From: Tubulanus polymorphus
Lineage: Eukaryota > Nemertea > Palaeonemertea > Tubulaniformes > Tubulanidae
Assembly: GCF_964204645.1 (NCBI RefSeq)
Contig: NC_134031.1
Location: 4,013,001-4,077,000 of the forward strand
DNA: 64,000 nucleotides
Reading direction: 5' to 3'
Both the position numbers and the translations under genes were made by a program. Position 1 is the stretch's first letter. Each line of letters opens with the position of its first letter. The notes beneath the pieces were generated by a model that had not been told where the DNA came from, did not search any database, and worked only from the letters and a program-made list of their open reading frames with translations. Shown one piece after another: positions 25,901-36,151 of the stretch.

Positions 25901-28900
25901 CCCATCAAGTAGTGGTACATTGTAAAAAAAAAAACCAACAAACTACTGTAGACTTCGCTCAAGTCGGATCTTTTGGCACCGTAAAAATGTGTGGAGTAGG
26001 ATGTTATGTATTTCATATGTAGTTTCGCAAAAATATTTCAACAAACATCTGAGTTGAACGGTTATCCGAGTCGATCGGATCCGACTTGGGCGGAGTCTAC
26101 TGTACTCGCTGGACTGCTCGACCACTTGTTAATTAGAATTTTTTTTTCATCAAATCTTCGCTGTTGCTTCGTTTGTTGCATGTGCATGAAAGCAGTACCT
26201 CTTCACAGTGCATCATGTTTTATACGTTCTCTGTTTTCTATTTGCCGCAGAAAAAGAAAGACGAACTTCAATTGTTTAAACTTCCCGTGAAGTCGTTGAC
26301 TTTAGATCAGCTTCATCAGTTGCAAGTGAACCATGTTACCGCTTTAGATAAGGAAAATGGTGAGTACGCGAACACAAAATTCAGTCGTGTCTTCCCTTGA
26401 AGACCCTCTAGTCATGTCTACCCTTGAGTGAAACCAGAAAGTATAACCAATTCCGTATTTTAGCGACAAAAATTGGTTGCGTTTTTTTTTTACATTCGCA
26501 CTAGCGGTCTGTCAATCTGTCAAAACTAAATCGGTGTTTATGCCTTGTTCAGTAACTACTGGACTAGTTTAGTTTTGTACCGTCGTTAAAATTGAAGCGC
26601 TGAACCGCTTGTGTTTGATATCATCGATTGATAAGATTCCTCATTTCAGATTACGATGATCATCAAATCTTGCAACGACAAATCATCCCGAAAGTCTATT
26701 TTAGGCTTATTATTTTTCAGATTTGCATAAAGAGGACGAAGATCCGCTGGAGCACCAACCATTCCCGACGCTGCAGACGTGTTTGGAACAGATCGATCCT
26801 CATACCGGATTCAATGTTGAAATTAAATATCCAATGGCCTTAGTGGTAATTAGATTCTATTGTGAAATTAGTGTGTCAGCCGAAATTCTATAACAGGGCG
26901 GCCACTGACCTGGAAAACTTAGACAGGGAATCAGAAAAATCTAGAAAAAATCAGGGTAACCTTCAGGAATTTGACAAATTTTACAAAAATCCTGGAAAAC
27001 TCAGGGATTTTGGATATGCTATTGACCATGCAAATTTCCCTTATCAATACATGATTTATAAACACAATGAATAAATTGTTACATATTTAACCAAGAAATT
27101 CCTCATATTAACGCAGGGAATGTGTTTGTGTTATAACGGAGGTTAATGTGTCAACCAAAATTCTATAACACGGTGGCCACTGACCTAGAAACCTGGAAAA
27201 TTAGGAATCAGAAAATCAGGGAAAACTTGGGGAATTTGACTGGGAATTTGGATATGCTATCGACCAGGCAAATTTTCTTCATCAATACATATTATAAAAA
27301 TAATGAATGAATTGTTACATTTTAAACCAAGAAATTCCGCATATTTACTAAGCGAGTTTTGTGTGGAAAACTCATGGAAAACTTGGGGATTTTGTAAATT
27401 ATTGAAAAATGTTTATTTTCATATGAACTAAATGGTTTTTTTTTGTTCATTTTTAGGACGGAACGCATGAGCAAAGTCCGTTCTTTGATCAAAACTTGTA
27501 CGTCGATATAATATTGACGACGCTGCTGAGATACGCCGGTAACAGACGAATCATTTTCTCCTGTTTCGAACCTGATATCTGCGCGATGTAAGTAACACCG
27601 ATCTAAAACTGAAATAAACGTGAACAAATTAACATTAATGCTATACGGTATAAGCGTTACCATATGAAAGATCATCGAACTCTTTTTAACCAATATTTTC
27701 GTCGAAAAAGGATCCTTAGAATGCCTCGTCAAAATGAGTCCAGTCACCTCACTTTTCACATTGTTGGCAACATTTCTTGAATATAAGATTTTTCTCCTTG
27801 GAAGGAAAAAAACCGGCATAAGTGAATTCAAATCTATTTTCTGATAAAGGATTGAAATCGTTTGAGTTGGAAAATGATGTTGCTTTTTAATATGCATGTT
27901 TTAAGTTAATTGTTCTTCTACGCCTTGGAAACTCTTAGTTATTTTTCTCTTAGTACATTTATGAAATTTCCACGCGGCAGTTAAGATCACAGCAACAACG
28001 ATAAAACTTCAATTTAGGATTCATCAATTTTCAGAAGTTTACGGAGATAGAGAGTCAAAGCCCCTGTGCCCAGTTTTATAGACAGGTATTACCTTTAACC
28101 CGGGGGCTAGCTAAATTGAAAATGAATTAAGTTAGCCCTCGGGTTAAAGGTAATACTGGTCTGTAAAACCAGTCCCTGGAAATTAGGATTGTCTTCTTAA
28201 AATCGGGAACCGTGCGACTATCATACCTCCTGCTTTGATGAATCCTCAATCTAATCAATCGTTTATTATCGCTGTGTGGTTCGTGTTTCAGTCTTCTGTC
28301 AGTTAAATCGTTAACATTTTAGGCTACGGTTAAAACAGAATCGTTACCCGGTGCAGATTCTGACTAATGGCTGGAGAAAACGTGTGGACTTGAGAACGTC
28401 GAGTCCATTGATGGCAGCTCAGACTGCCCTGGTTTATGATTGTCTGGTGAGAGACGTATTCGCTTACTCTATCTGTTCTGTGTCATTATTTTCATTTGTT
28501 CGTCTGGAAAAAAAAACCAATTTACAGAATGAAGAACTACGGGGGCCGATACGGAACAGTTTTAACTTTAAACCGGGTATCTCTCACGGTTAAACCTTTC
28601 CTGAAAATGGCCCCTGTTGAAAAGAAATTTTGCTCGAGTTTCGTACAATTTTAAAGATGAAATTAACTAAAACTGAAAATCTCTTGGCTTATCGATTCAG
28701 CAGAGTTGAAGGAAAATTTGTTTTGGATTTCGGACTCTCGACACGCATTAACCCAACCCAGTGCAACTTGCCTGTGGCAATCTAAGCGAACTGATTTGGA
28801 ACGAGGTTGTGTACAGCATGTTCCAGTTCATTTCCCTTAGTTACTATCTCTTTTCTGAATTGTTTTTGTGTGTTGCACATATTATGTTTTGCTGTGAGAA

Positions 28901-30931
28901 TATCCCTGCTTTGCTTCATTGATGATATGCATTTTGAAACACCAGTACTTACAAAATATTAGTTGCACGCATTTCTCAACTGTGTTCTATGTTCTCATGT
29001 CACTCATTCACTAACCCTCTGCAAACTACCGGTAATCAATGACTTACAGGCACCGGTTCCACAGTAGATAGACTGTTGAGTCATCGAAATATTTACTCTC
29101 CACGCTTAGCGTTAACATTTAGTTGTAACATTTCATTAGTGTTGAAATGAGTCGAACTAAACCACGGAAGTAAAACTGGCAACTGACATGAATCAAAAGT
29201 ATTTTTTCTAAAGTTGCTTACAATTTGTCTGGGTGAAGATGAAACTTTTGGTATTCAGTATTGATGAGGCATTCAGTCGATCCTTGAAGGTGCACATCAT
29301 CGATGTTTTATTTGTTTAACTAACGAATAGAATTTTCTTTAAATCCGAAATCTTTACTAGGCTTCGCCTGAAACAGAATAAGTATCCAGTACAGTTTTTG
29401 ACATCTGGCCAAACAAATAAATGGACATTCTATCAATGTCTGTTGACTCGATCTGTGGAATACGCTGCCTCATACAGTCTATCCCAAGACTTCATGGTAT
29501 GTTTAACAAATCGACCATGGCATTATTTGTTAATGATGACATTGTTTTGATGCATTTGGGAGGGGCTATTTTGATGTTATCCTACTAAACATCCTCATGT
29601 TCGTACGCTCAACTCAACATTGTTTTGATGCATTAGGGCGAGGGTATTTTGATGTTATCCTACTAAACATCCTCATGTTCGTACGCTCAACTCACTTCTC
29701 TGATTTACAATACAACGAACAGGAAGGTGATGTTTATGTTTAAAATCTTTTCATGTATGTCATCAGGCATCCTCCCCGACAGGGATTCAAAGCTGATGGC
29801 ATCTATACTCACCATTGTATGAAACTTGGTTTCGTGCTGTGGCTGAGTTGAGCAATACCATCAGGTTCGAATCCCTGCCAAAGTAAATACTGATCAGAAC
29901 AAATCTAGAAATGATACTATGTAAATGATATAGTGTAACCACTACCTCCACTAAAACACTCCTACATTGAATTATTGGTACATATAACCAAAATCTTTCA
30001 GCAAAGCCTAAATCTAATCTAATAATCTGCATTCATTTACCTAGATTTTGTCTTTTATTGAAGGGAATCAATGTGAATTCGGAAGTTTTGCTGAATCGTT
30101 TGCACATGATTCAGAGAATAAAGGATCTAGGCTTAGTCCTGTTTATTTGGGGAGACGAACTAAACGATCCGGCGGTCATAAAGATGTTCAAGAATGAAGG
30201 CGCGGATGGTGTTATATATGACAGGTAACGCCAAAAAATACATGATGATGATCATAGAACATCCCTTTCCGCACACATTCCGAGTACATTCATTATTATT
30301 TAACCCGTCCACCCTCTTTAACATCGACACCTTCTTCCTACCCAGTCTTCCTTACATCATTTGCCAACAGAACCCTCACTGCTGATTGTTGTCGAGCCTC
30401 TTTCCTCGTAAACCGCTCGCTCTTTCTAACCTGTCCCACCAACATCTTGTTACCCAGCATCTGGCCTTAACTATTAACAACTTGCTGCTCTGAATAGCGA
30501 ACTCCCTTACTACACAGCCTTCCAAAAACCTGTCTACTACACAGCCTTCCAAAAACCCCTCCTTATGACCGGGATATAAACAGCTTGCTGCCCTGACTAG
30601 CAAACCCCTCCTCGTTAGCCAGCTATCCTCAGGTGACCAACAATCTCCCTGCCTAACTTCCCTGCTATAACTCAAACTATGAAGACATGAATTCACGCGC
30701 ATAGAAATACTCTATTTCTCTTTTCTCTCATTTCATTGTAGAATATCCGAATTCAAAACCAGCGACAACATCTTCAAAATGGAACACGAAGCGAAATTAC
30801 AATTATTGGCACAAATGGGCGTATTGACTAACGGCTCATCTACATCAGCCGAAACAGTAGTCAATAGTCGTAAACTGACTCACAGCCAGTCGGAAGAATT
30901 ATCATTCGTACGAACCAGCACACTGTATTAA
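16943..30931 (+). CDS. GPCPD1: Glycerophosphocholine phosphodiesterase GPCPD1
   Basis: Exons: 16943-17094, 18439-18599, 19609-19671, 19967-20118, 21777-21854, 21947-22069, 22210-22372, 22780-22915, 23999-24053, 25713-25808, 26251-26359, 26721-26845, 27457-27587, then 28323-28446 or 29361-29496, then 30064-30224 and 30742-30931. Product 672 or 676 residues; human is 672. The N-terminus is a CBM20 starch-binding-type domain (VVGDCDELGNWDPHCAVEL). Next come WLTGQTEIQLRL and the FEPDNM and RHVGYAYVLPI segments. The GDPD catalytic domain has VGHRG (His333, Arg334), ENT (Glu349), VEFDVQL (Glu367, Asp369), VIYHD (His382) and FNVEIKYP, ending near FIWGDELNDP and GVIYDR. The family hydrolyses glycerophosphocholine to choline and glycerol-3-phosphate in the cytosol. 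Two ATGs in a row (16943, 16946) make the start unambiguous to within one residue. Confidence 0.95.
17344..17457. mobile_element. Foldback MITE, family 2, copy 1 (GPCPD1 intron 1)
   Basis: Starts GCCCGGTTTATATAGACTGG and ends in its inverted form near CTATAAAACCGGTCCCTGG, with inner arms GGGGGCTAAC and GTTAGCCC around CAATTGAAAATGAAT. A second copy with the same plan lies at 28068-28178. Non-coding. Confidence 0.6.
17725..17855. mobile_element. MITE family 1, copy 1 (131 bp)
   Basis: Terminal inverted repeats GGGCCCAGTTTCACGAAA and TTTCGTGAAACTGGGCCC bound 131 bases. Copy 2 follows one base later and copy 3 lies at 18234. Non-coding, in GPCPD1 intron 1. Confidence 0.75.
17857..17988. mobile_element. 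MITE family 1, copy 2
   Basis: Same element as 17725-17855, in the same orientation and separated from it by one base. Its right arm has drifted (TTTCGTAAGACTGGGCCC). The near-abutting pair suggests nested insertion or local tandem duplication. Confidence 0.75.
18234..18364. mobile_element. MITE family 1, copy 3 (131 bp)
   Basis: Third copy in the same intron and orientation, again ending in GGGCCC arms, just before GPCPD1 exon 2. Its right arm differs at one base from perfect pairing (TTTCCTGAAACTGGGCCC). Confidence 0.75.
18636..18724 (-). mobile_element. tRNA-like SINE fragment
   Basis: Read on the minus strand it carries a tRNA-like A box (CCGTGGCTGAGTCTAGCGAT) and B box (GGTTCGAATCCCTGCCG), followed by GAGGGAGGGGATG. 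The same unit recurs near 29840, 32130, 32390, 46220 and 54100, so it is a dispersed SINE family and not a tRNA gene. Confidence 0.6.
21391..21539. repeat. Imperfect tandem repeat in GPCPD1 intron 4
   Basis: A block centred on TTGTTTGTATTGTATATAGA (about 21415-21434) recurs at about 21500-21519, roughly 86 bases later, with similar flanks (AATTTTGAT before, GCTTTTTGG after). Two units only. Confidence 0.55.
22484..22700. repeat. Dispersed repeat of the GGCCACTGG type
   Basis: GGGGTGGCCACTGGAATTCAGGGAAAAGT and the many following AGGGAAA phrases match the repeat in intron 12 (26869-27372). It is a dispersed non-coding repeat in GPCPD1 intron 7; family unknown. Confidence 0.5.
23138..23402 (+). 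mobile_element. tRNA-derived SINE (GPCPD1 intron 8)
   Basis: The head, about 23139-23212, has a tRNA-like A box (GGGCGAGTGGTTAGAGCG) and B box (GTGGGTTCGAACCCC). A tRNA-unrelated body with GTAAATGGGTACCTGGT follows. The 3' end, GTGCTATAGAAATTG, runs into a short ATT-rich simple repeat (23391-23407). This is the standard layout of an invertebrate SINE. It is a different family from the one at 18636. Confidence 0.8.
24173..24272. mobile_element. Short foldback element in GPCPD1 intron 9
   Basis: Left arm CCACAGTTGCGAATTAAG and a right arm ending CTCACAACTGTGCAACTGG flank a centre with TTAACTCATTGAAAATGAACT. The plan resembles the foldback elements at 17344 and 28068 but the arms differ. Related to other CAACTGTGC-ended repeats in the window. 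Confidence 0.4.
26869..27372. repeat. Duplicated repeat in GPCPD1 intron 12
   Basis: A segment beginning GTGTCAGCCGAAATTCTATA (26872) is repeated from about 27147 as GTGTCAACCAAAATTCTATA. Both continue through GGCCACTGACCT, GGATATGCTAT, GACCA.GCAAAT and CCAAGAAATTCC. Two diverged copies of about 250-275 bases in tandem, related to the repeat at 22484. Confidence 0.65.
28068..28178. mobile_element. Foldback MITE, family 2, copy 2 (GPCPD1 intron 13)
   Basis: GCCCAGTTTTATAGACAGG on the left pairs with CTGGTCTGTAAAACCAGTCCC on the right apart from a few bases. The inner arms TTTAACCCGGGGGCTAGC and GTTAGCCCTCGGGTTAAA pair well. Same family as 17344-17457. Confidence 0.65.
28323..28446 (+). other. 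GPCPD1: GPCPD1 alternative exon 14a
   Basis: A 124-base exon that enters in phase 2 and leaves in phase 0. It encodes LRLKQNRYPVQILTNGWRKR and a tail ending ALVYDCL. It matches the human KQNKYPILFLTQG region of the GDPD barrel. Exon 14b at 29361 has the same phases and the same start, so one substitutes for the other. Using both would read into a stop within seven codons of 14b. Confidence 0.85.
29361..29496 (+). other. GPCPD1: GPCPD1 alternative exon 14b
   Basis: A 136-base duplicate of exon 14a with good splice sites. It starts LRLKQNKYPVQFLTSG and ends YAASYSLSQDFM, entering in phase 2 and leaving in phase 0. It shares the first 11-12 residues with 14a and then diverges, including four extra codons. 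The open frame has been kept, which suggests selection on both versions. Confidence 0.8.
29540..29695. repeat. Two-copy tandem repeat, about 78 bp unit
   Basis: The unit from CATTGTTTTGATGCATT to CGTACGCTCAACTCA occurs twice in direct succession, nearly identical, in the intron after GPCPD1 exon 14b. The high identity implies a recent duplication. Confidence 0.8.
29760..29890. mobile_element. Inverted pair of tRNA-like SINE fragments
   Basis: A minus-strand B-box part (CATCCTCCCCGACAGGGATT at 29769) faces a plus-strand part (GTGCTGTGGCTGAG, then CAGGTTCGAATCCCTGCC at about 29866). Same family as 18636, as a head-to-head foldback. Confidence 0.55.
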
Positions 30932-31166
30932 ACACACCCCCATCGTACGAGTTTATTTATTGATGTAAATATTTCTGTGAAATTTCGCTTTCAAGTTCGA
31001 AACGAGCCGATAATACGTACTTGGATTATTATCGGCACTCTGTGTATAGAGACATTTCTAAATATTTTTGACACTAGTACAGTGGAGGTTTAACGGGGGT
31101 AACAAAAAAAACTTTGGAAATATTGACTCAAAATGAGAAAGTTTGTTTTACAGTAGTAGACTCCTC

Positions 31167-31462
31167 TTAACCCATTCAGTGTGTCTACACCGCAGTGCGG
31201 TGTATAAATCAGTGATAGATTTTGCTAGTACACCGCACTGCGGTGTATTGATGTTATTAGTAATTAGTTTTTATCTCTACTGAAAAATGGCAGCACCCGT
31301 CAAACATAGAGAAATACTAGTAACTAACGATACACCTCGGCGTGGTGTAGACGCACTTAAATGGTATTCCCGTTATTCAACACACTAGGGTGGAATTTTT
31401 TAAAATTTTCAAATTATCTCCAGCACTATAGGGTATTGATTAGTCAGCAATAAAAGGGTTAA
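31167..31462. mobile_element. TTAA-flanked MITE (piggyBac-like)
   Basis: The element is bounded by TTAA at 31167-31170 and 31459-31462, and its ends read TTAACCCATT and, inverted, TTAACCCTTT. An inner inverted repeat, GTGTCTACACCGCAGTGCGG (31179 on), pairs with the stretch near 31330-31358. TTAA duplication and CCC ends are typical of piggyBac-type elements. No transposase is present. Confidence 0.5.
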
Positions 31463-32095
31463 ATGAAATGCTTTCAAGTCGAACACAAATCTTAGAACCA
31501 TTGCAACAGAATGGAAATTGAATTCCATTGTCTAACTGGTAACTTAAACAGAAATGACTGGTCCAAATTGATTCGAGTTAAGAGGAGGCAACGTATTTCA
31601 TAGATTGTAGGTACAGTAGTTTTTGCCATTGGTATTTCACCGACCGGCCGCATCTAATCGAGGGTTACCGTAACGGGTTCGAATGGTGGTGGCATGAGTT
31701 TCTCGCTCTAGGCTCTCTCGCCGTAAGAGGTGATAAGAAACCTTGAAATTATTATTAATCGAAAATAGGAATGAATGATGCTCTTCGAGTTATAGGGGAT
31801 AAAATGAATGTATGTGTATGATATATTATCAGATATTGTGAAATACAGTAGAATCCCCTGCTGGCAAATATTCTAGAGTAGTTTGGGCAAAATGAGTTGT
31901 CGTCAAATTAACTGGAGTTGAATAATTTTGAATATTTCTATTTCGCATAATCCGAAGCAGTTGGCTCCGTGGCAAACGGAGACTACTTCATTAGTGAATG
32001 ATGAATATGTCTGGTCTTGTAGAGTTAATCTTAACTAAACTAGTTTCTTCTGTACATTGATACTGGTAATGATGAAATACCAGTTCGGTATAGCA

Positions 32096-32172
32096 CAGAC
32101 CATCCTCCCCCGGCAGGGATTCGAACCTGGATGGCATCGAGATTGCCACGGCACGAAACCCTGCCATAATGG
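32096..32172 (-). mobile_element. tRNA-like SINE fragment, minus copy
   Basis: Contains the reverse of GGTTCGAATCCCTGCCGGGG and the GGGTTTCGTGCCGTGGC part of the family described at 18636. It forms an inverted pair with the plus-strand copy at 32345. Confidence 0.6.
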
Positions 32173-32344
32173 ACCGTGTGCGCAGATACATGCACAGTTC
32201 AGATGATGTGATTTTTAGCCAATCAGAAATCACGTTTTATTTTAGCCCGGGTTTTCCCATTTATAGTTCTTCCTTGAAACGATTATACAACGGGCAATAT
32301 GATTGGTGCCGCCAGTTTTCGTTCGGAAAGCTGCGCATGTAACT

Positions 32345-32432
32345 GCGCACCCGGTCTACTGATGCAGGGGTTTGTGCCGTGGCTGAGTGTAGCGATGCCA
32401 TCAGGTTCGAGTCCCTGCAGAGGGAGGATGAG
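32345..32432 (+). mobile_element. tRNA-like SINE fragment, plus copy
   Basis: Reads GTGCCGTGGCTGAGTGTAGC, then CATCAGGTTCGAGTCCCTGC and AGAGGGAGGATG. Same family as 18636, facing the minus copy about 170 bases to the left. Confidence 0.6.
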
Positions 32433-32802
32433 CACAGACGTGCAACATCCATCGGTTACGGCGACTGCGGATTTCTGTTCCCCTGATGATTGTTAATACG
32501 AGTTTCTAATGCAATTACAACTGATAAATTGATAATTGTGGCATTTTCCATGAAAAAATGTCGTCCTTATTTAGAGGGATTTGATGAATAGAGGCAGTTG
32601 ACTATTTTTTCACATAATGCGCCGAGCCCCGGAGGTGACGTGGTGAAAAGTTCATATTTTTTTCGCGGGAATGAAAATCTATAGTATCCGTAGGAACAAA
32701 TTTTGTTTGAAGATCCTATTGCGAAAGACAGTTTAGCCCTATCACTTAGACAGACATTCTTTGTACAGCTTAGATTTCGTTGGTTGCATGTATTTTGTAA
32801 TA

Positions 32803-32922
32803 TACAGTCGAACCTCATTACAACGAACTTCTGGGGACCTGAAAATAATGTTTGTTATAAACGAAATTCTCGGTGCGTGATAACTGATAAATCTGAGGTC
32901 GTTATAACGAGGTTCCGCTGTA
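32803..32922. mobile_element. Tc1/mariner-type MITE, 116 bp
   Basis: CAGTCGAACCTCATTACAAC at 32805 pairs with the right end, GTTATAACGAGGTTCCGCTG, ending at 32920. TA dinucleotides flank both ends. TA duplication and CAG...CTG ends are typical of the Tc1/mariner/pogo group. Non-coding. Confidence 0.7.
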
Positions 32923-33087
32923 GCGTGTTATTTATTGTTGCTGTGCAACATTGACTTGTTAATCTACGTATTCTACTCAGTATTTCAATTCGGATTGATA
33001 ATCGAGCTAGTTGTATGTACAAATGTATTAAGAGTTTGAAATCTCTTCGGAATGACGTCTCGAGCCGATAACATCTAGCCGTTCAAA

Positions 33088-33252
33088 TACAGTAAAAACC
33101 CTTTTAATGCCACTGTTGGGACCAATGTAAAGTGTGAGGTTGAAAGGAATTTTACGTTATAATGAATGATATTTTCATCGTATAATTGGGTTAGATTGAG
33201 CAATTTTTTTCTCTGAAAAACGATCAGTGGCATTAAAAAGTATGTACATGTA
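33088..33252. mobile_element. MITE with CTTTTAATGCCACTG terminal repeats
   Basis: CTTTTAATGCCACTG (33101-33115) is the reverse complement of CAGTGGCATTAAAAAG (33225-33240), allowing for one extra A. TACAGTAAAAACC lies outside the left arm. Non-coding element of about 150 bases, probably Tc1/mariner-like; ends approximate. Confidence 0.55.
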
Positions 33253-34266
33253 TTGTTAGAAAATATGTCACATATGAGTTTTTTTCAATAGTACATTATT
33301 TATTTACGTTTTTAATCTATCTACACTATCGGTTATGGGTTTCAATACAATGTATTGGGAAGTTATGTCCATCTGAATGTTTATATTAGAGAATTACAGA
33401 TTTGATAACTTGAAATACTTTCCCTGTTTAGTGCCCTGTGTGCCTGTGTGGTTATTGCTTTGTGTGTTAATAAAAGTGTTTATGAAATTAATGAATTATA
33501 TGCGTTTTAGTGGTCTTTCTTTTGCAAATTGAATCTTTCCTCTCTCCTCCCTTTCTGCATGCTCACCTATTCACCAAATCACCTACGGGTATTAGATTGT
33601 GAGAGGACCATCGATTATGGAATTGAATTTTGCCACCGAATTGGATACATTGACCTGAACCTAATCTTGAATCGAAGGAAGATTCAGCTGCAATCCTAAT
33701 GTGGAGCCTAATGTGACCGTTGATTCTCGACTGCATTTTAGTTCCTTAAAATTATTCATTCTGGTGTAATTTTTAATTCGTTCTTTTAACTATTTTGAAC
33801 CGTACAACGCTCATCCTCTCTGCTCTCTTCAGTCAACCATTTTCAGATTTTTTTGGAAAACGTTTTACTTCCCTGATGTCAGCTCCCTCCGAACTGCACA
33901 GCGAAATATATACGATTCTAAGGTTAATGGGTAGATTAGCCTTCCATAGCGTAAGCGAGACTGACCAATGAGAGCGGCGAATATCGTATTTTTCTAGAAA
34001 TAAAAATCCCAGTTCTTGCCGCCTTTATCACGTGCGATACGATTTCACATCGAACGTGTCAATGTGACATTTTGAAATCCCCTTTACTAAAAGTTCTTCT
34101 TATTAGAAAATCTGAAAACTATCTAGATACAGTGAAACCAAAAACGTAGTGGAGTTTCGTTAGATTGAACGGCGTGTGTTCGATGTCCAATGAAACAGGA
34201 CGTTGCACGCAAAACTCTGTCGACGTTCAGTACAAGACGCATCAATGTTTAAGCGGATCATCTGAG

Positions 34267-34272
34267 TTTATT
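34267..34272 (-). terminator. Polyadenylation signal of gene C
   Basis: TTTATT on the plus strand is AATAAA on the minus strand, about 125 bases past the gene C stop. Confidence 0.45.
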
Positions 34273-34396
34273 TTTTGACTTCTGAAACATCTTTTAAATC
34301 ATGAATGATTCACATAAAATTATGTATCTCTAATTATTAGTACATGTACATTATTTTATATTAATCATTTGCTTCAAAGTTATGTAAAATAGGTTT

Positions 34397-36151
34397 TTAT
34401 CTTTTAGCAGATTGACCAATACCACCCTTAAAACAGTTGTGAAATTGATTAACAATGGTTTGCGGTTCAATGATATTTTCGCCTCCGATGTTCGCGAGAC
34501 ATTCGTCTGTTTGGAACGAACACATTCCCGGATTGAAATGTCCTTCGAGCGTCGTGAACGAACCAGCGTCGAAAGTCGTCTGTTTTATCGGAACCAGTTG
34601 TTCTTCTTCAAATTTGTGTCCATCCGTGCATTCGATTTCCAATCTAGCTCTCACTTCATTCTTATCAAGTTTATATTCGCTGACCGTACCGAACATCAAA
34701 GTTGCCCCGGGTCCGCGATATTCTGTCCATTGCCCCTGTCCAGTACCGCTTGAAACCGTTTTCGAATTAGACGTCGATACGCTGGTTGTTTTCGACTTAC
34801 CGAATGAAGCTCCGATACCCATAGATATACTGGCTCCGACAAAAAGGAGATCCATGCTTTCGGTATGCTTCACTTCAATTTTGTTTTCGAACATGAACGT
34901 AGAGCCACGCGTTATAGTAAGCGCTAGAGTTTCCTTTACATCTTTCGTTGAGGACATGGTCAACCTGTTATTGGTGCCATTTCTACAGTTGTGAGAAGAT
35001 GAAACCCCGATCACGCGCATGCCAGATAGTTGTGTATGCGCTTCGTCGAGAATCGTCATTCTTTTAGCGATACAGATCGCGTATCTGCATATATGAATAC
35101 TCCACATTCGATCACTACAAAAGATGAATTGAATTCGATTACGTGGGCATTTTGAACGAAATATTTCAACAACAACAAAAAATCTGTTACGCTTACTTCT
35201 TCCAATCATCGAAAACGCTCTCTAAACCTCGAATACCAATTCCCGGATCGGCAACATAGTCCAACTCACCATCGTACTTGTTCCAGTATCCAGTATTTGA
35301 ACATTTAGTCGCTTCTTTCGTTATCAACTAGAAAACGGTATATCTTATACATTTCGACTATTTTCCTAAACATTAATGGTTGACAGACATGGCTCTTCGC
35401 GAAATTGTTATCAACATTTCGTAATGTTAATAGCTATATAGTTTATCGCTTATTAGTGTATAGGGTTTGTAGCTTTATAGTTGTATTTATCTAAAGTTGT
35501 AACCCTATGTAGCATACAGGGCTTAGACATTCATTTACATTCAGATTTAGGACATTTGAGTATTTCTGGTTATGATGATCATACATTACAACATCTAAAC
35601 TTCCATATCCTGTCCTCCTTCCCATTATCATGGATGCTCCACACTCCAGTTAAAAGACCGTCATCACGACACGTGAAATTGATGGGTCGTTTGTAGTCAT
35701 TCACTAATTTGCTCAGCGTACAATCGTTTCCCACGTATCCGCTATTTTCGCATTCAAAATGCCACATTCGATCTTCTGTGTCATCATCGTGTATACTATG
35801 AACTCGACTAATGTGGGCGCCCGCTGGGCACGAGAAATCAACATCTGCATCGAAAGTGTTCACCCAGTCAGTTGCTGACACAACCCAGCTATACGAAACT
35901 AACCCAAATGATAATATCTGCAAAATGCCCTAGAATAAAGAAGCAATGGAAAGTTAGTCGAATACAGCAGAGTGTTCAATGTTCGTTCGTGTTTGAAACT
36001 AAAATCGAAAAAGTTGCTATCATTTTTGTACCGAATTGATGAAGATGTCCATATACTTGAGAAAGAAAATATATATGTTTGCATAAACATTTTAGAAATA
36101 ATACATCCCACTCTATCATTTAGTATACGTATAAATATATTGATACCTACC
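34397..36151 (-). CDS. Gene C: secreted dermatopontin-aerolysin-like protein, no WSC tail
   Basis: Four exons read right to left: exon 1 ends at 36151 with only the ATG (36151-36153), then 35585-35929, 35197-35327 and 34397-35114. Phases agree and give about 398 residues. A hydrophobic signal peptide (ILSFGLVSYSWVVSA) leads into a dermatopontin domain with its repeating Asp-Arg-x-Trp-x-Phe-x-Cys pattern (EDRMWHFECE, EDRIWKFRCC, then NDRMWSIHIC across an intron). The last exon carries an aerolysin/ETX-MTX2-like domain: a Ser/Thr/Gly-rich amphipathic stretch near 34700-34850 flanked by beta-strand-like sequence. The frame stops just after the shared NCFKGGIG motif, where genes D, E and F splice on to WSC exons. 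Dermatopontin folds bind matrix glycans; aerolysin domains form beta-barrel pores. Pore formation here is inferred from the fold only. Confidence 0.8.

Larger units (their letters stand above)
30932..34396. other. Repeat-rich intergenic region between GPCPD1 and gene C
   Basis: No coding exon recognised. It holds the GPCPD1 3' UTR (first AATAAA candidate near 31448 inside a MITE; another at 33469-33474 with GT-rich sequence after it), three MITEs and an inverted SINE pair, each listed separately. Confidence 0.55.

Noticed and set aside
27322-27897. 191-codon minus-strand open frame in GPCPD1
   Set aside because: It runs antisense through GPCPD1 exon 13 (27457-27587), which is well supported. 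No motif.
34455-34994. 179-codon plus-strand open frame
   Set aside because: Antisense to the aerolysin-like exon of gene C, which has paralogues in D, E and F.
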